64,000 nucleotides of DNA, taken from assembly GCF_002797935.1 (NCBI RefSeq), contig NZ_PGER01000001.1, forward strand, positions 2,480,001 through 2,544,000. Reading direction: 5' to 3'. Numbering within the stretch: position 1 is the stretch's first letter; every line of letters begins with the position of its first letter. A model generated the notes under the pieces. That model was not told the DNA's origin. It ran no database searches and was given only the letters and a program-made list of their open reading frames with translations. This document shows positions 1 to 8,180 of the stretch, in pieces. The stretch is from Flavobacterium sp. 1 (lineage in GTDB: Bacteria > Bacteroidota > Bacteroidia > Flavobacteriales > Flavobacteriaceae). Both the position numbers and the translations under genes were made by a program.

Positions 1-120
1 AGCGAATGGGAAAGTTTATCGATTCCTAAGAATAAATCGAACAGTTATAATGCTGATAAATTTGCACAAGAGAAATCAATTAAAAATTTTACAGAAGAAG
101 AATTTAGAAGATTGAAATAA
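1..120 (+). CDS. C-terminal end of an unidentified protein (5' truncated)
   Basis: An open frame runs from the first base to a TAA at 118-120 and gives 39 residues ending in NFTEEEFRRLK. The residues are hydrophilic and rich in Lys, Asn and Glu, as in a charged C-terminal tail. No domain can be recognised from this fragment, and the start lies outside the window. The next gene begins about 230 bases downstream, after a structured intergenic element. Confidence 0.5.
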   Translation, partial: SEWESLSIPKNKSNSYNADKFAQEKSIKNFTEEEFRRLK

Positions 121-180
121 AAGCAAAATTCAATGGCATTTGCAATGACAAAAAGCAATGTCAATGTCAATGACTAATAC

Positions 181-326
181 TTGCCCCAGATGGAAGTGAA
201 AACCCCGCAGAGCTATACCCTATTTTTTCCTGTTCCAAAAGAGCGACCAACGGAAGCTCCTTTTGGGACATTGGAAAAAAAGGGTATAGACCGAAGAGTT
301 GTAACGGACAGCTGGATTAGGCTCTA
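181..326 (+). ncRNA. Structured intergenic element, Flavo-1-like RNA (copy 1)
   Basis: A conserved-looking 5' flank (gccccagatggaagtgaaaa) and 3' flank (gttgtaacggacagctgga, then ggctct) enclose a long hairpin. The outer arms of that hairpin are ctataccc and gggtatag (213-220 and 282-289). The inner arms are gttccaaaagagc and gctccttttgggac. A second copy with the same flanks but an unrelated hairpin lies at 32990-33088 on the other strand. The arrangement and the organism fit the Flavo-1 RNA motif known from Flavobacteria. That family name is from memory and needs a covariance-model search. Confidence 0.5.
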
Positions 327-348
327 ATAAAAATATAAAACCCAAGAA

Positions 349-723
349 ATGAAAAAAATAATACTGCTCCTCCCATTACTGCTACTAATGTCCTGCTATG
401 ATATGGAGCGTAATTGTGCCGACTTTAAAACCGGAAAATTTAAATTTGAATATGAAATTAATGGTGTAAAAAAGACGACTGTATTTGAGCGCAATGATAG
501 TATTGAAATTGAGACTTTTGAAGGCAAAACAGATACTTCAACAGTACGTTGGGTAAATGACTGCGAATACGTTTTACAGAAAAAACACCCGAAAAATAAG
601 GCTGAAGAGAAAGCAATTGATATGAAAATCTTGACAACTACCAAAAATTCTTATACCTTTGAATTTGGAATGGTAGGTGTTGACCAAAAACAAAAAGGAA
701 CGGTTATCAAGATTGCAGATTAA
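349..723 (+). CDS. Small lipoprotein of unknown function
   Basis: The 124-residue protein begins with a lysine pair and a leucine-rich stretch ending in the lipobox LLMSC, so Cys16 should be lipidated after cleavage. The mature part (KFKFEYEINGVKKTTVFERN, then paired hydrophobic and charged strands) looks like a small beta-rich domain. Close relatives in Flavobacteria are, as I recall, often mislabelled 'DNA topoisomerase IV' in databases, and nothing here supports that name. It stands 50 bases ahead of terC on the same strand, so co-transcription is possible. Function unknown. Confidence 0.75.
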   Translation: MKKIILLLPLLLLMSCYDMERNCADFKTGKFKFEYEINGVKKTTVFERNDSIEIETFEGKTDTSTVRWVNDCEYVLQKKHPKNKAEEKAIDMKILTTTKNSYTFEFGMVGVDQKQKGTVIKIAD

Positions 724-772
724 AAAATTCAGATTGCAGAAACTCATAATTTTAAAACCATAAGTATATTAA

Positions 773-1543
773 ATGGAAGTATTTTTGAACCCCGATGCTT
801 GGATTGCCTTGCTGACATTGACTTTTCTCGAAATTGTTTTAGGTATTGACAACATCATTTTTATCTCAATTGCAACTGGAAAATTAGCCATAGAAGACCG
901 CAAAAAAGCAACCAAAGTAGGTATGTTTTTGGCTATGTTTATGCGGATTGCGCTTTTGTTTGGAATTAATTTTTTAACCCAAATGAAAAAACCTTGGTTT
1001 AGCATTGACTGGAGCTGGCTGCATGCCGGAGTTACGGGTCAAAGTCTTATTTTATTATTTGGCGGTTTGTTCCTGATATATAAAAGCACTAATGAGATTC
1101 GTGAAAAAGTAGACGAAAAAGGTCATGAAGAAAAAGAACTGGGTAAAGCGGCCGCAAAATCTTTCCAGAGTGTGATTCTGCAGATTATAATGATTGACTT
1201 GGTTTTTTCTTTTGACAGTATTTTGACTGCTGTAGGAATGACTAACGGTGTTGAAGGCGCTTTGGTTATCATGATTACAGCTGTTGTTATTTCGGTTATG
1301 ATTATGATGCAATTTGCGGTTCCTGTTGGGAATTTTGTAAATAAGCATCCATCGATACAAATATTAGGTTTATCCTTTTTGATTTTAATTGGGTTCATGT
1401 TATTGACCGAAAGTGCTCATTTATCTAATGCTCTTATTTTTGGGAGTCATGTAACTCCAGTGCCAAAAGGGTATTTGTATTTTGCCATTTCGTTCTCTTT
1501 ATTTGTAGAAATAATAAATATGAGAGTGACTAAAAAGAAATAA
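773..1543 (+). CDS. TerC family integral membrane protein
   Basis: The 256-residue polytopic membrane protein matches the TerC/Alx family, which handles metal ions (manganese in Alx and MeeY/MeeF) and is associated with tellurite resistance. Family features are the N-terminal EIVLGIDNIIF segment with its intramembrane Asp26, the charged loop (KVDEKGHEEKEL) between helices, and the second acidic motif VFSFDSILTAVG. The length is normal for the YgdQ/YoaE-like short members. The next gene starts one base after the stop, so the two are probably co-transcribed. The exact substrate cannot be read from sequence. Confidence 0.85.
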   Translation: MEVFLNPDAWIALLTLTFLEIVLGIDNIIFISIATGKLAIEDRKKATKVGMFLAMFMRIALLFGINFLTQMKKPWFSIDWSWLHAGVTGQSLILLFGGLFLIYKSTNEIREKVDEKGHEEKELGKAAAKSFQSVILQIIMIDLVFSFDSILTAVGMTNGVEGALVIMITAVVISVMIMMQFAVPVGNFVNKHPSIQILGLSFLILIGFMLLTESAHLSNALIFGSHVTPVPKGYLYFAISFSLFVEIINMRVTKKK

Positions 1544-1544
1544 T

Positions 1545-1775
1545 ATGCTTTCTAAAAACATAAAAAATGCTTTGATTATTGCCGTTGTAGTGGGTACTAT
1601 ATTGAACACGATTAACAGTTATGATGTGATTTGGCAAAGCAATTTCACGTTTAAAAATGTTTTAAGAATTGTATTAACATACATAACTCCTTTTTGTGTT
1701 TCCTTATATTCTTCTACATTAGCATCAAAATCATTCGAAAAAACAAATACTAAAAACACAGTTGCCGAAAAGTAG
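1545..1775 (+). CDS. nrtS: NrtS-like small membrane protein (putative nitrate/nitrite transporter)
   Basis: The 76-residue protein has two predicted transmembrane helices: ALIIAVVVGTILNTIN at about 9-24 and a stretch around VLRIVLTYITPFCVSLYSS at about 40-60. The pattern (VGTILNxIN, then LTYxxPFxVS) matches the NrtS family, described as a nitrate/nitrite transporter in cyanobacteria and widespread as a small unannotated protein in other bacteria. It follows terC by one base. Transport in this organism is inferred from family resemblance only. No nitrate-assimilation gene lies nearby. Confidence 0.6.
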   Translation: MLSKNIKNALIIAVVVGTILNTINSYDVIWQSNFTFKNVLRIVLTYITPFCVSLYSSTLASKSFEKTNTKNTVAEK

Positions 1776-1789
1776 CTGTGTTTTTTTTT
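1752..1789 (+). terminator. Rho-independent terminator overlapping the nrtS 3' end
   Basis: The arms aaaaacacag (1752-1761) and ctgtgttttt (1776-1785) pair perfectly and are followed by a run of nine T. The left arm lies inside the last codons of the small membrane-protein gene. This ends the terC-nrtS unit 40 bases before the next gene. Confidence 0.8.
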
Positions 1790-1827
1790 ACAATTTATCT
1801 TAATCTTAAAAACATTATTCAAATTCC

Positions 1828-3747
1828 ATGAAAAATACTATTTCGCAGAGAGTTGCCGATTTCCTAAAGAACTTCCCTCCTTTTACTTTTTTAAATCAAA
1901 ATGATATTGAAGTTCTTTCGGAACAGATTTCAATTATTTATAAAGAAAAAGACAGCGTTATTTTTGCCGAAAACGACGAAACCCACGATTCCTTTTATGT
2001 TGTCCATAAAGGCGCAGTGGCACTTAGAAAAGGACTGACAAACGACACCATTGATATGTGTGATGAAGGAGATATCTTTGGACTAAGACCTCTCATTGCA
2101 AATGAAAACTACCAAATGGAAGCGAGAGCTTATGAAGAAACCATTCTTTATGCTATTCCAATAGACATTTTCAGACCCTATGCTTTAGTAAATAAAAATG
2201 TTGGGGATTTTTTAATTCAAAGTTTTGCTTCTAATACACATAACCCCTATTCTGAAAGCTACAGAGGAAAACTGTATGGCGAAACCTTAGCAGGAGATCT
2301 TTTGGATACTAATCACAAAATACTGGATATTCAGCCCGTAAAATATTCAAAAAGAATAGTAACCTGTTCGTCAATAACCACTGCCAAAGAGATTGCTCAA
2401 ATAATGACCAAAAAAAATGTAGGCGCTATACTTGTCGTTGAAGATAAGCTTCCTATTGGCATTATTACAGATAAAGATTTAAGAAATAAAATTGTTACCG
2501 GCGAGTATCCCATTACATCGGCTGCCTCAATAATAATGACTAGTCCCGTTATTACATATCCTAAAAAACTGACCACTACACAAGCGCAAATGGCCATGAT
2601 GAAAAGTAACATCAGCCATATATGCCTAACTAAAGATGGTACGCCAAATACTAAAGCCATTGGTATTCTTTCCAAACACGACGTGATGGTATCATTAGGA
2701 AATAATCCAGCTGTATTAATAAAAGCTGTGAAAAGAGCCAAAAAATACAAGGAAATAAAACCCATACGAGCTAGTATCATGCAATTGCTGCAAGGCTATT
2801 TAGATCAAAACATACCAATAACATTGACATCAAAAATCATCACCGAATTAAATGATGTTTGTATTCAGCAGGTTATTACTATAGCTTTAAAAAAAATGAG
2901 TACACCGCCGCCAGTAAAATTTGGATGGCTGGCCATGGGAAGCCAAGGGCGAAGTGAACAATTATTGCAAACCGATCAGGATAATGCCTTGGTCTATGAA
3001 GATGTTGCCGAAGAATTAAAAGAGAAAACTAAAAAATACTTTTTAGAATTGGCATCTCATGTCAACAAAGGATTATTTGAAATTGGATACGAATATTGTC
3101 CTGCCGAAATGATGGCATCTAACCCAAAATGGTGTTTAAGTCTAGAAGAATGGAAAAAACTAGTACACCATTGGATCACAAATACTGGAAAAGATGAAGT
3201 TCTCCTGTCCTTTATATTTTTTGATTACAGCCTCTCTTATGGTGATAGCGAACTTGTGAACAAACTCTCCGACTATATTTTAGAAGACATCAAAGCAAAC
3301 CCCGTATTTTATCTTCATTTAGTAAGCGGCGCTTTGCAAAGTCCATCTCCTACTGGATTTTTTAGACAGTTTCTATTAGAACAAGATGGAGCTAACAAAG
3401 ATTTCTTCGATATAAAAAGAAGAGCATTAATGCCGTTGAGTGATGCTGCGAGAGTATTGATTTTATCCCATGCGGTAAAGTCAATCAGCAATACTCCGGA
3501 ACGTTTTGAGAAATTGGCAGAATTGGAACCACAAAACAGAGAATTATACTTATCCTGCGCCTATTCGTATAAAGCGCTTTTAAAATTCAGAACCAAACAA
3601 GGGCTTCTTCACAACGATTCCGGGCAATATATTGCCTTAGAACATCTTACCAAATTAGAAAAAATCAAACTGAAAAGCACCTTTAAAACCATTAAAGAAC
3701 TGCAGGAAATTATCTCCATTCGTTTTAATCCATCAAATATATTGTAA
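1828..3747 (+). CDS. cNMP-binding, CBS and DUF294 nucleotidyltransferase-like protein
   Basis: The 639-residue soluble protein has four domains. A cyclic-nucleotide-binding beta-barrel is at about 15-135. A CBS pair follows at about 165-285, with the typical MTKKNVGAILVVEDKLPIGI and IMTSPVITYPK segments. A DUF294 nucleotidyltransferase-like core starts near residue 367 (AMGSQGRSEQLLQTDQDNA, with GS...R and DxD-type acidic residues), and a helical DUF294_C domain ends the protein. The architecture is like GlnD-related signalling proteins. The ligand and the modified target are unknown. The stop codon overlaps the next gene's start by one base (TAATG), so it is translationally coupled to a DnaQ-like exonuclease, a pairing common in Bacteroidota. 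Confidence 0.85.
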   Translation: MKNTISQRVADFLKNFPPFTFLNQNDIEVLSEQISIIYKEKDSVIFAENDETHDSFYVVHKGAVALRKGLTNDTIDMCDEGDIFGLRPLIANENYQMEARAYEETILYAIPIDIFRPYALVNKNVGDFLIQSFASNTHNPYSESYRGKLYGETLAGDLLDTNHKILDIQPVKYSKRIVTCSSITTAKEIAQIMTKKNVGAILVVEDKLPIGIITDKDLRNKIVTGEYPITSAASIIMTSPVITYPKKLTTTQAQMAMMKSNISHICLTKDGTPNTKAIGILSKHDVMVSLGNNPAVLIKAVKRAKKYKEIKPIRASIMQLLQGYLDQNIPITLTSKIITELNDVCIQQVITIALKKMSTPPPVKFGWLAMGSQGRSEQLLQTDQDNALVYEDVAEELKEKTKKYFLELASHVNKGLFEIGYEYCPAEMMASNPKWCLSLEEWKKLVHHWITNTGKDEVLLSFIFFDYSLSYGDSELVNKLSDYILEDIKANPVFYLHLVSGALQSPSPTGFFRQFLLEQDGANKDFFDIKRRALMPLSDAARVLILSHAVKSISNTPERFEKLAELEPQNRELYLSCAYSYKALLKFRTKQGLLHNDSGQYIALEHLTKLEKIKLKSTFKTIKELQEIISIRFNPSNIL

Positions 3748-4418
3748 TGAAAAACATTTTTGAAGAATGGAAAACAGACCTGCTTGATTTTTTAAAAATA
3801 TCAAAAAAACCAATTGATGAAGCACTCTTACACAGCGTTGAAAGTACACGCTTTGTAGTCTTAGACACTGAAACCACTGGTTTTGATTATGATAATGACC
3901 GAATGCTCTGCATAGGTGCGATTACTTTGCACAATGGAGTCATTGCTATTTCTGAAAGTTTTGAAAAGTACATACACCAAGATCATTATGATAAAAAGAG
4001 TGTTCAAATACATGGTATTTTGAAGGATCTTGTCATGGATAAACCCAGCGAATTAGAAGTATTGCAAGAGTTTTTGATTTTCTTGGGAGATTCAATTATT
4101 ATTGCCCATCATACCATATTTGACATAACGATGATCAATCGTGCATTGGAACGAAATGGTATGCCGCTGCTAACGAACAAAACTTTGGATACGGCATTTC
4201 TCTACAAAAAAACACTTATCAAGTCAAATCTATTAGAATATAAAGACCATTACGCTCTTGATGACCTCGCTGATAAATTTGATATTTCCAAAAAAGACCG
4301 CCATACCGCAATGGGCGATGCTTATATTACTGCTATTGCCTTCTTGAAAATTGTAAAAAAATTAAAAGAAAAAAAAGGAAAAGGCGAATTTCTTCTTAAT
4401 GATTTGTTCAAATACTAA
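3747..4418 (+). CDS. DnaQ-like 3'-5' exonuclease
   Basis: The 223-residue protein has the DEDDh exonuclease motifs: VVLDTETTGFD (ExoI, about residue 37), HHTIFDITMINRAL (ExoII, about 125) and DRHTAMGDAYITA (ExoIII with catalytic His, about 186). This is the fold of DNA polymerase III epsilon. It is shorter than proofreading subunits with extra domains and stands alone. It may be a repair or RNA-processing nuclease. Translational coupling to the DUF294 protein suggests a shared role. The family assignment is firm; the biological substrate is not. Confidence 0.85.
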   Translation: MKNIFEEWKTDLLDFLKISKKPIDEALLHSVESTRFVVLDTETTGFDYDNDRMLCIGAITLHNGVIAISESFEKYIHQDHYDKKSVQIHGILKDLVMDKPSELEVLQEFLIFLGDSIIIAHHTIFDITMINRALERNGMPLLTNKTLDTAFLYKKTLIKSNLLEYKDHYALDDLADKFDISKKDRHTAMGDAYITAIAFLKIVKKLKEKKGKGEFLLNDLFKY

Positions 4419-4806
4419 CAAAACAATACATATCAAATTCCAAATTTAAACCACACATATTAGACTTTAGACAACAAATTTTGATTAATGAATTGTTAAA
4501 AAACACAGAAACCCCTTAAAGCGAATATTATTTTAAAATAAAAAGTGTGAAAAACACAATTATCAGCTGTTTTTACGCAATTAACTTATTGTTAATATCA
4601 TCAAAAATGGGCAATCATTACTTATTAAGTAATAATTTATAGCTAAAATTCCAGTAGTCAAAAAAAAAATAGTCAAAAAATAGGAATTTAAAAAAAATAT
4701 ATTATTTTTGTGTAATCGATTACATTGCTTATTTCAAGTTTGAAAGATATGTTCATCTTTCATTTATCTAAAAAAATAGTCAACATAAACATTTAAATAC
4801 AAAATT
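4419..4806. other. Intergenic region upstream of the pectin locus
   Basis: 388 bases without a plausible gene. The sequence is extremely AT-rich and includes a tandem echo (agtcaaaaaa at about 4656 and again at 4672). Its right part holds the exuT promoter and LacI-type operator described separately. No terminator with clear stem and T-run is evident after the exonuclease gene. Confidence 0.6.
4703..4724 (+). promoter_or_regulatory. exuT promoter -7 element with LacI-type operator
   Basis: The Bacteroidota -7 element TATTTTTG (4703-4710) abuts a perfect 14-bp palindrome TGTAATCGATTACA (4711-4724). An operator here covers the expected transcription start, the usual place for repression by a LacI-family protein. 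The same arrangement recurs before kduI and the GH28-susC operon, and a variant precedes the lacI-type gene. No convincing -33 TTG is seen at the usual distance. Confidence 0.8.
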
Positions 4807-6231
4807 ATGAACAACCAAACCATTGGTAAATACAGGTGGACCATTTGTGCCTTACTTTTTTTTGCAACTACAATCAATTATATGGATCGTCAAGTAATTG
4901 GATATCTGAAACCCCTATTTTCAGAGCCAATAGAAAAAGGCGGACTAAATTGGAGTAATACAGATTATGCACTTGTACTTTCACTATTTACTGGATTTTA
5001 TGCTTTGATGACATTTTTTGCAGGATTCGTTATTGATAAAATTGGCACAAAAAAAGGTCTTTCTTATTCATTAATTATTTGGTCCGTTTTTGGGATTTTA
5101 AATGCATTTGTGGGAAGTTTGGCAATAGTCCATGCAATTGTGCGATCATTATTTGGAATTGGCGAAGCGGGAAACTTCCCTGCTTCAAATAAAACTATTG
5201 CCGAATGGTTTCCTAAAAAAGAACGAGCATTAGCAATTGGTATTTTCAACTCAGGTTCCAATGTTGGCGCCATGATTGCATCCTTGGCCGTACCAGCTAT
5301 TGCCTATGCAGTTTGGTTTGACGGAGCTATACAAGGTTGGCAAATGGCTTACATCATAACTGGAGCCGTTGGACTTATATGGTTGTTTTTTTGGTATATG
5401 CTTTACGATACTCCCTCAAGACAAGAACGTCTCTCAAAAGCCGAATATGATTACATCCACAGTGACGATGAAGTTGTTGCAATAACCGAAGATGATGAAA
5501 TTCCCACTAAAGCCCCATGGCATCGTTTATTTGCTTACAAACAAACATGGGCTTTTGTATTAGGTAAATTTTTAACCGACGGTATCTGGTGGTTTTTATT
5601 ATTCTGGCTACCTGACTTTATGAAACAACAATTTAATATGGAAGGCCACGAAATCATGGTTCCTCTGTTTGTAGTTTATGCTGTTGCTATTATAGGCAGT
5701 GTTTCAGGAGGTAGTTTACCAATGTTCTTAATGAATAAAGGTATGGAAGCATACAAAGCGCGTATGACTGCAATGCTAATAATTGCAGTTCTTCCTTTGG
5801 CGTTGATTCTTACTCCCTACTTTGGAAATGTGGCGCATTTTGAAGGTAGAGCCTATATCTACGCATTAATTGTAATTTGTATTGGTGCTGCCGCACACCA
5901 AGCATGGTCGGCAAACTTGTTTACAACAGTTTCTGATATGTTCCCTAAGAAAACGGTTGGGGCTGTAACTGGTATTGGAGGACTAGCTGGTGGCATTGGA
6001 GGTGTTTTAGTTCAACAATTTGCTGGACGTTTAACAGATCATTATAAAGCTATTGGCGAAACAGCAGCAACTGCACAAAACCTTGTTGGTGATGCCGCAG
6101 AGGCCTTGGTTCAGAGTCACGTTCAAACAGCTTATGCAATAATGTTTGCATTATGCGCTAGCGCTTATTTGATTGCATGGGTAGTAATGAAAATATTAGT
6201 GCCTAAACACAGTCCAATTACAGATTTATAA
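4807..6231 (+). CDS. exuT: MFS hexuronate transporter, ExuT-like
   Basis: The 474-residue major facilitator protein has about twelve helices. It carries the anion:cation symporter signature near the first loop (INYMDRQVIGYLKP) and the DKIGTKKGL loop 2-3 motif. The segment RSLFGIGEAGNFPASNK resembles the ExuT/GudP/GarP branch. It would carry galacturonate or glucuronate across the inner membrane with protons. The gene lies first in the uronate catabolic cluster behind the regulator's operator, which supports a hexuronate substrate. The C-terminal half carries a somewhat longer loop (about 408-436) than typical ExuT. Substrate is inferred from family and context. Confidence 0.85.
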   Translation: MNNQTIGKYRWTICALLFFATTINYMDRQVIGYLKPLFSEPIEKGGLNWSNTDYALVLSLFTGFYALMTFFAGFVIDKIGTKKGLSYSLIIWSVFGILNAFVGSLAIVHAIVRSLFGIGEAGNFPASNKTIAEWFPKKERALAIGIFNSGSNVGAMIASLAVPAIAYAVWFDGAIQGWQMAYIITGAVGLIWLFFWYMLYDTPSRQERLSKAEYDYIHSDDEVVAITEDDEIPTKAPWHRLFAYKQTWAFVLGKFLTDGIWWFLLFWLPDFMKQQFNMEGHEIMVPLFVVYAVAIIGSVSGGSLPMFLMNKGMEAYKARMTAMLIIAVLPLALILTPYFGNVAHFEGRAYIYALIVICIGAAAHQAWSANLFTTVSDMFPKKTVGAVTGIGGLAGGIGGVLVQQFAGRLTDHYKAIGETAATAQNLVGDAAEALVQSHVQTAYAIMFALCASAYLIAWVVMKILVPKHSPITDL

Positions 6232-6241
6232 TAATATTTTA

Positions 6242-6344
6242 AGTAATCAATAAAAAATGAAATCAACAACATAGATAACTATCACATTACAAGGTTTTTA
6301 GTTTTAAAATTCAAAAATGGAATTATCTTTTTTTATTGATTACT
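6242..6344. repeat. Long inverted repeat after exuT
   Basis: Arms agtaatcaataaaaaa (6242-6257) and ttttttattgattact (6329-6344) are perfect 16-bp complements separated by 71 bases. The left arm starts 11 bases after the exuT stop, and the structure ends 120 bases before the kduI promoter. It could fold in RNA as a 3' end or stability element of the exuT transcript. The wide loop makes it a poor classical terminator. Confidence 0.55.
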
Positions 6345-6443
6345 ATTAATTATTTTAAACTCTATTAAATCATTTTAAATCAAATTTGGTTGCTCATTGA
6401 AATCGTAAGATTGTCTAGTTTTGAAAAAAATATCATATAATTA

Positions 6444-6487
6444 TTGATATTTAAATTATAAAAATTACTTTTGTGCAATCGATTACA
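6444..6487 (+). promoter_or_regulatory. kduI operon promoter with LacI-type operator
   Basis: A possible -33 TTG (6444-6446), a 19-base spacer and the -7 element TACTTTTG (6466-6473) are followed directly by TGCAATCGATTACA (6474-6487). This operator differs from the perfect palindrome before exuT at one position. The site lies 15 bases upstream of the kduI ATG and should control kduI-kduD-uxaC-kdgK-kdgA. Confidence 0.8.
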
Positions 6488-6501
6488 TTAAACTTTATAC
6501 C

Positions 6502-7338
6502 ATGACAAAATATAGTTCAAGATACGCTTCTAGCCCTGATGCGGTAAAACAATATGATACAAAACAGTTAAGAGACGAATTCCTGATTGATGATTTAATG
6601 AAGGAAGATGAGATTACATTAACTTATTCTCATTATGACCGTTATATTGCGGGTTCGGCAGTACCAGTTAAAGATTTAACATTGGAAACAATAGATCCAT
6701 TGAAAGCTGGTTACTTCTTAGAGCGCAGAGAAATGGGAATTATAAATGTTGGCGGGAATGGCTCTGTTGTTGTTGAAGGAACAACTTATGAATTAGGTTT
6801 TAAAGATGCCTTATATATTGGAAGCGGTAACAAAGAAGTAATTTTCAAAAGTGCCGATTCAAAAAATCCTGCTAAATTTTATATCAACTCTGCTCCTGCC
6901 CATACTAATTATCCAACTAAAAAAGTAAGCTTAGCTGAAGCTAAAAAACTGGAACTGGGCACAATGGAAACAGCCAATCACCGTACAGTAAATCAAATGA
7001 TTATTGGTGGTGTAGTTACTACTTGTCAATTGCAGATGGGTATGACTGAATTAAGACCTGGAAGTGTTTGGAACACTATGCCTGCTCACGTTCATGATCG
7101 CAGAATGGAAGTTTATTTCTATTTGGACATTCCAGAAAACCAGGCAGTTTGCCACTTTATGGGACAACCGCAGGAAACAAGACATATTTGGATGAACAAT
7201 CATCAGGCTGTTATTTCTCCGCCATGGTCAATTCACTCTGGTTCAGGCACAAGCAACTATACGTTTATTTGGGGAATGGCTGGCGAAAACTTAGACTATG
7301 GAGATATGGATGTCTGCAAAATAACAGAATTAAGATAA
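6502..7338 (+). CDS. kduI: 5-dehydro-4-deoxy-D-glucuronate isomerase (KduI)
   Basis: The cytoplasmic isomerase converts 5-keto-4-deoxyuronate, from unsaturated pectin oligomers, to 2,5-diketo-3-deoxygluconate. The 278-residue length is exactly that of the E. coli enzyme. The zinc ligands fall at the same positions: His196 and His198 in PAHVHDRRME, Glu203 and His245 in PPWSIHSGS. It heads a tight operon with kduD 26 bases downstream and sits directly behind a LacI-type operator. This branch handles products of the PL10 lyase and GH105 encoded further along. Confidence 0.95.
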   Translation: MTKYSSRYASSPDAVKQYDTKQLRDEFLIDDLMKEDEITLTYSHYDRYIAGSAVPVKDLTLETIDPLKAGYFLERREMGIINVGGNGSVVVEGTTYELGFKDALYIGSGNKEVIFKSADSKNPAKFYINSAPAHTNYPTKKVSLAEAKKLELGTMETANHRTVNQMIIGGVVTTCQLQMGMTELRPGSVWNTMPAHVHDRRMEVYFYLDIPENQAVCHFMGQPQETRHIWMNNHQAVISPPWSIHSGSGTSNYTFIWGMAGENLDYGDMDVCKITELR

Positions 7339-7364
7339 ATTAGTAACTATTAAATAAAAAATTT

Positions 7365-8159
7365 ATGTCAATCAACCTTTTTGATTTAACTGGAAAAACA
7401 GCACTCGTAACTGGGGCAGTTCATGGACTTGGAATGGCAATGGCAAAAGGACTTGGTCATGCTGGTGCAAAAATTGTAATAAATGACCGTTCTTCACAAG
7501 AAATAGTTGATAATGCTGTTGCTGAATACAAATCAGTAGGAATTGATGCTTACGGATATATATTTGATGTAACGGATGAAGTTGCCGTAATCGAAAATAT
7601 AAAAAAAATAGAAGCTGAAGTTGGTCCAATCGATATTTTAATCAATAACGCAGGAATCATCAAAAGAACTCCAATTATTGAAATGGAAGTTAAAGATTTT
7701 TCAGAGGTAATCAATGTAGATTTAATTAGTCCTTTTATCATGTCAAAAGCAGTTGCTAAAGGAATGATTGCTCGTGGAACCGGAGGAAAAATCATCAACA
7801 TCTGTTCAATGATGAGCGAATTAGGTAGAGATACTGTAAGTGCTTATGCTTCTGCAAAAGGCGGTTTAAAAATGCTGACTAAAAGTATGGCAACTGAGTG
7901 GGCTAAATTTAACATTCAAACTAATGGAATTGGACCTGGATACTTTGCAACTACCCAGACAGCACCAATTAGAGTAGACGGACACCCATTTAACGATTTC
8001 ATTATTAGCAGAACACCAGCTAACCGTTGGGGAGATCCAGAAGATTTACAAGGTGCTGCTGTATTCTTGTCTTCAAAAGCAAGTGATTTTGTAAACGGTC
8101 ATATCCTTTATGTTGATGGTGGAATACTAGCAACTATTGGAAAACCATCAAACGAGTAA
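7365..8159 (+). CDS. kduD: 2-dehydro-3-deoxy-D-gluconate 5-dehydrogenase (KduD), SDR family
   Basis: This classical short-chain dehydrogenase of 264 residues reduces 2,5-diketo-3-deoxygluconate to 2-keto-3-deoxygluconate (KDG). Cofactor site: TGAVHGLGMAMAKGL (16-30) with Asp41 at the end of strand beta2, favouring NAD(H). NNAG is at 94-97. The catalytic residues are Ser148, Tyr161 and Lys165 (CSMMSE, then YASAKGG). VH in place of the more common xx of TGxxxGLG is a mild variation. The position directly after kduI makes the KduD role the best reading among SDR possibilities. Confidence 0.9.
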   Translation: MSINLFDLTGKTALVTGAVHGLGMAMAKGLGHAGAKIVINDRSSQEIVDNAVAEYKSVGIDAYGYIFDVTDEVAVIENIKKIEAEVGPIDILINNAGIIKRTPIIEMEVKDFSEVINVDLISPFIMSKAVAKGMIARGTGGKIINICSMMSELGRDTVSAYASAKGGLKMLTKSMATEWAKFNIQTNGIGPGYFATTQTAPIRVDGHPFNDFIISRTPANRWGDPEDLQGAAVFLSSKASDFVNGHILYVDGGILATIGKPSNE

Positions 8160-8180
8160 TAATATTTCAATAAAATTATA

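Noticed and set aside
121..180. Short CRISPR-like repetition (aatgtcaatgtcaatgac) after the first gene end
   Set aside because: Only a six-base motif repeated twice or three times in tandem; no spacers, no regular unit length and no cas genes.
349..723. Small lipoprotein as a topoisomerase IV subunit
   Set aside because: Database labels of this kind exist as I recall, but a 124-residue lipoprotein with a lipobox cannot be a topoisomerase subunit.
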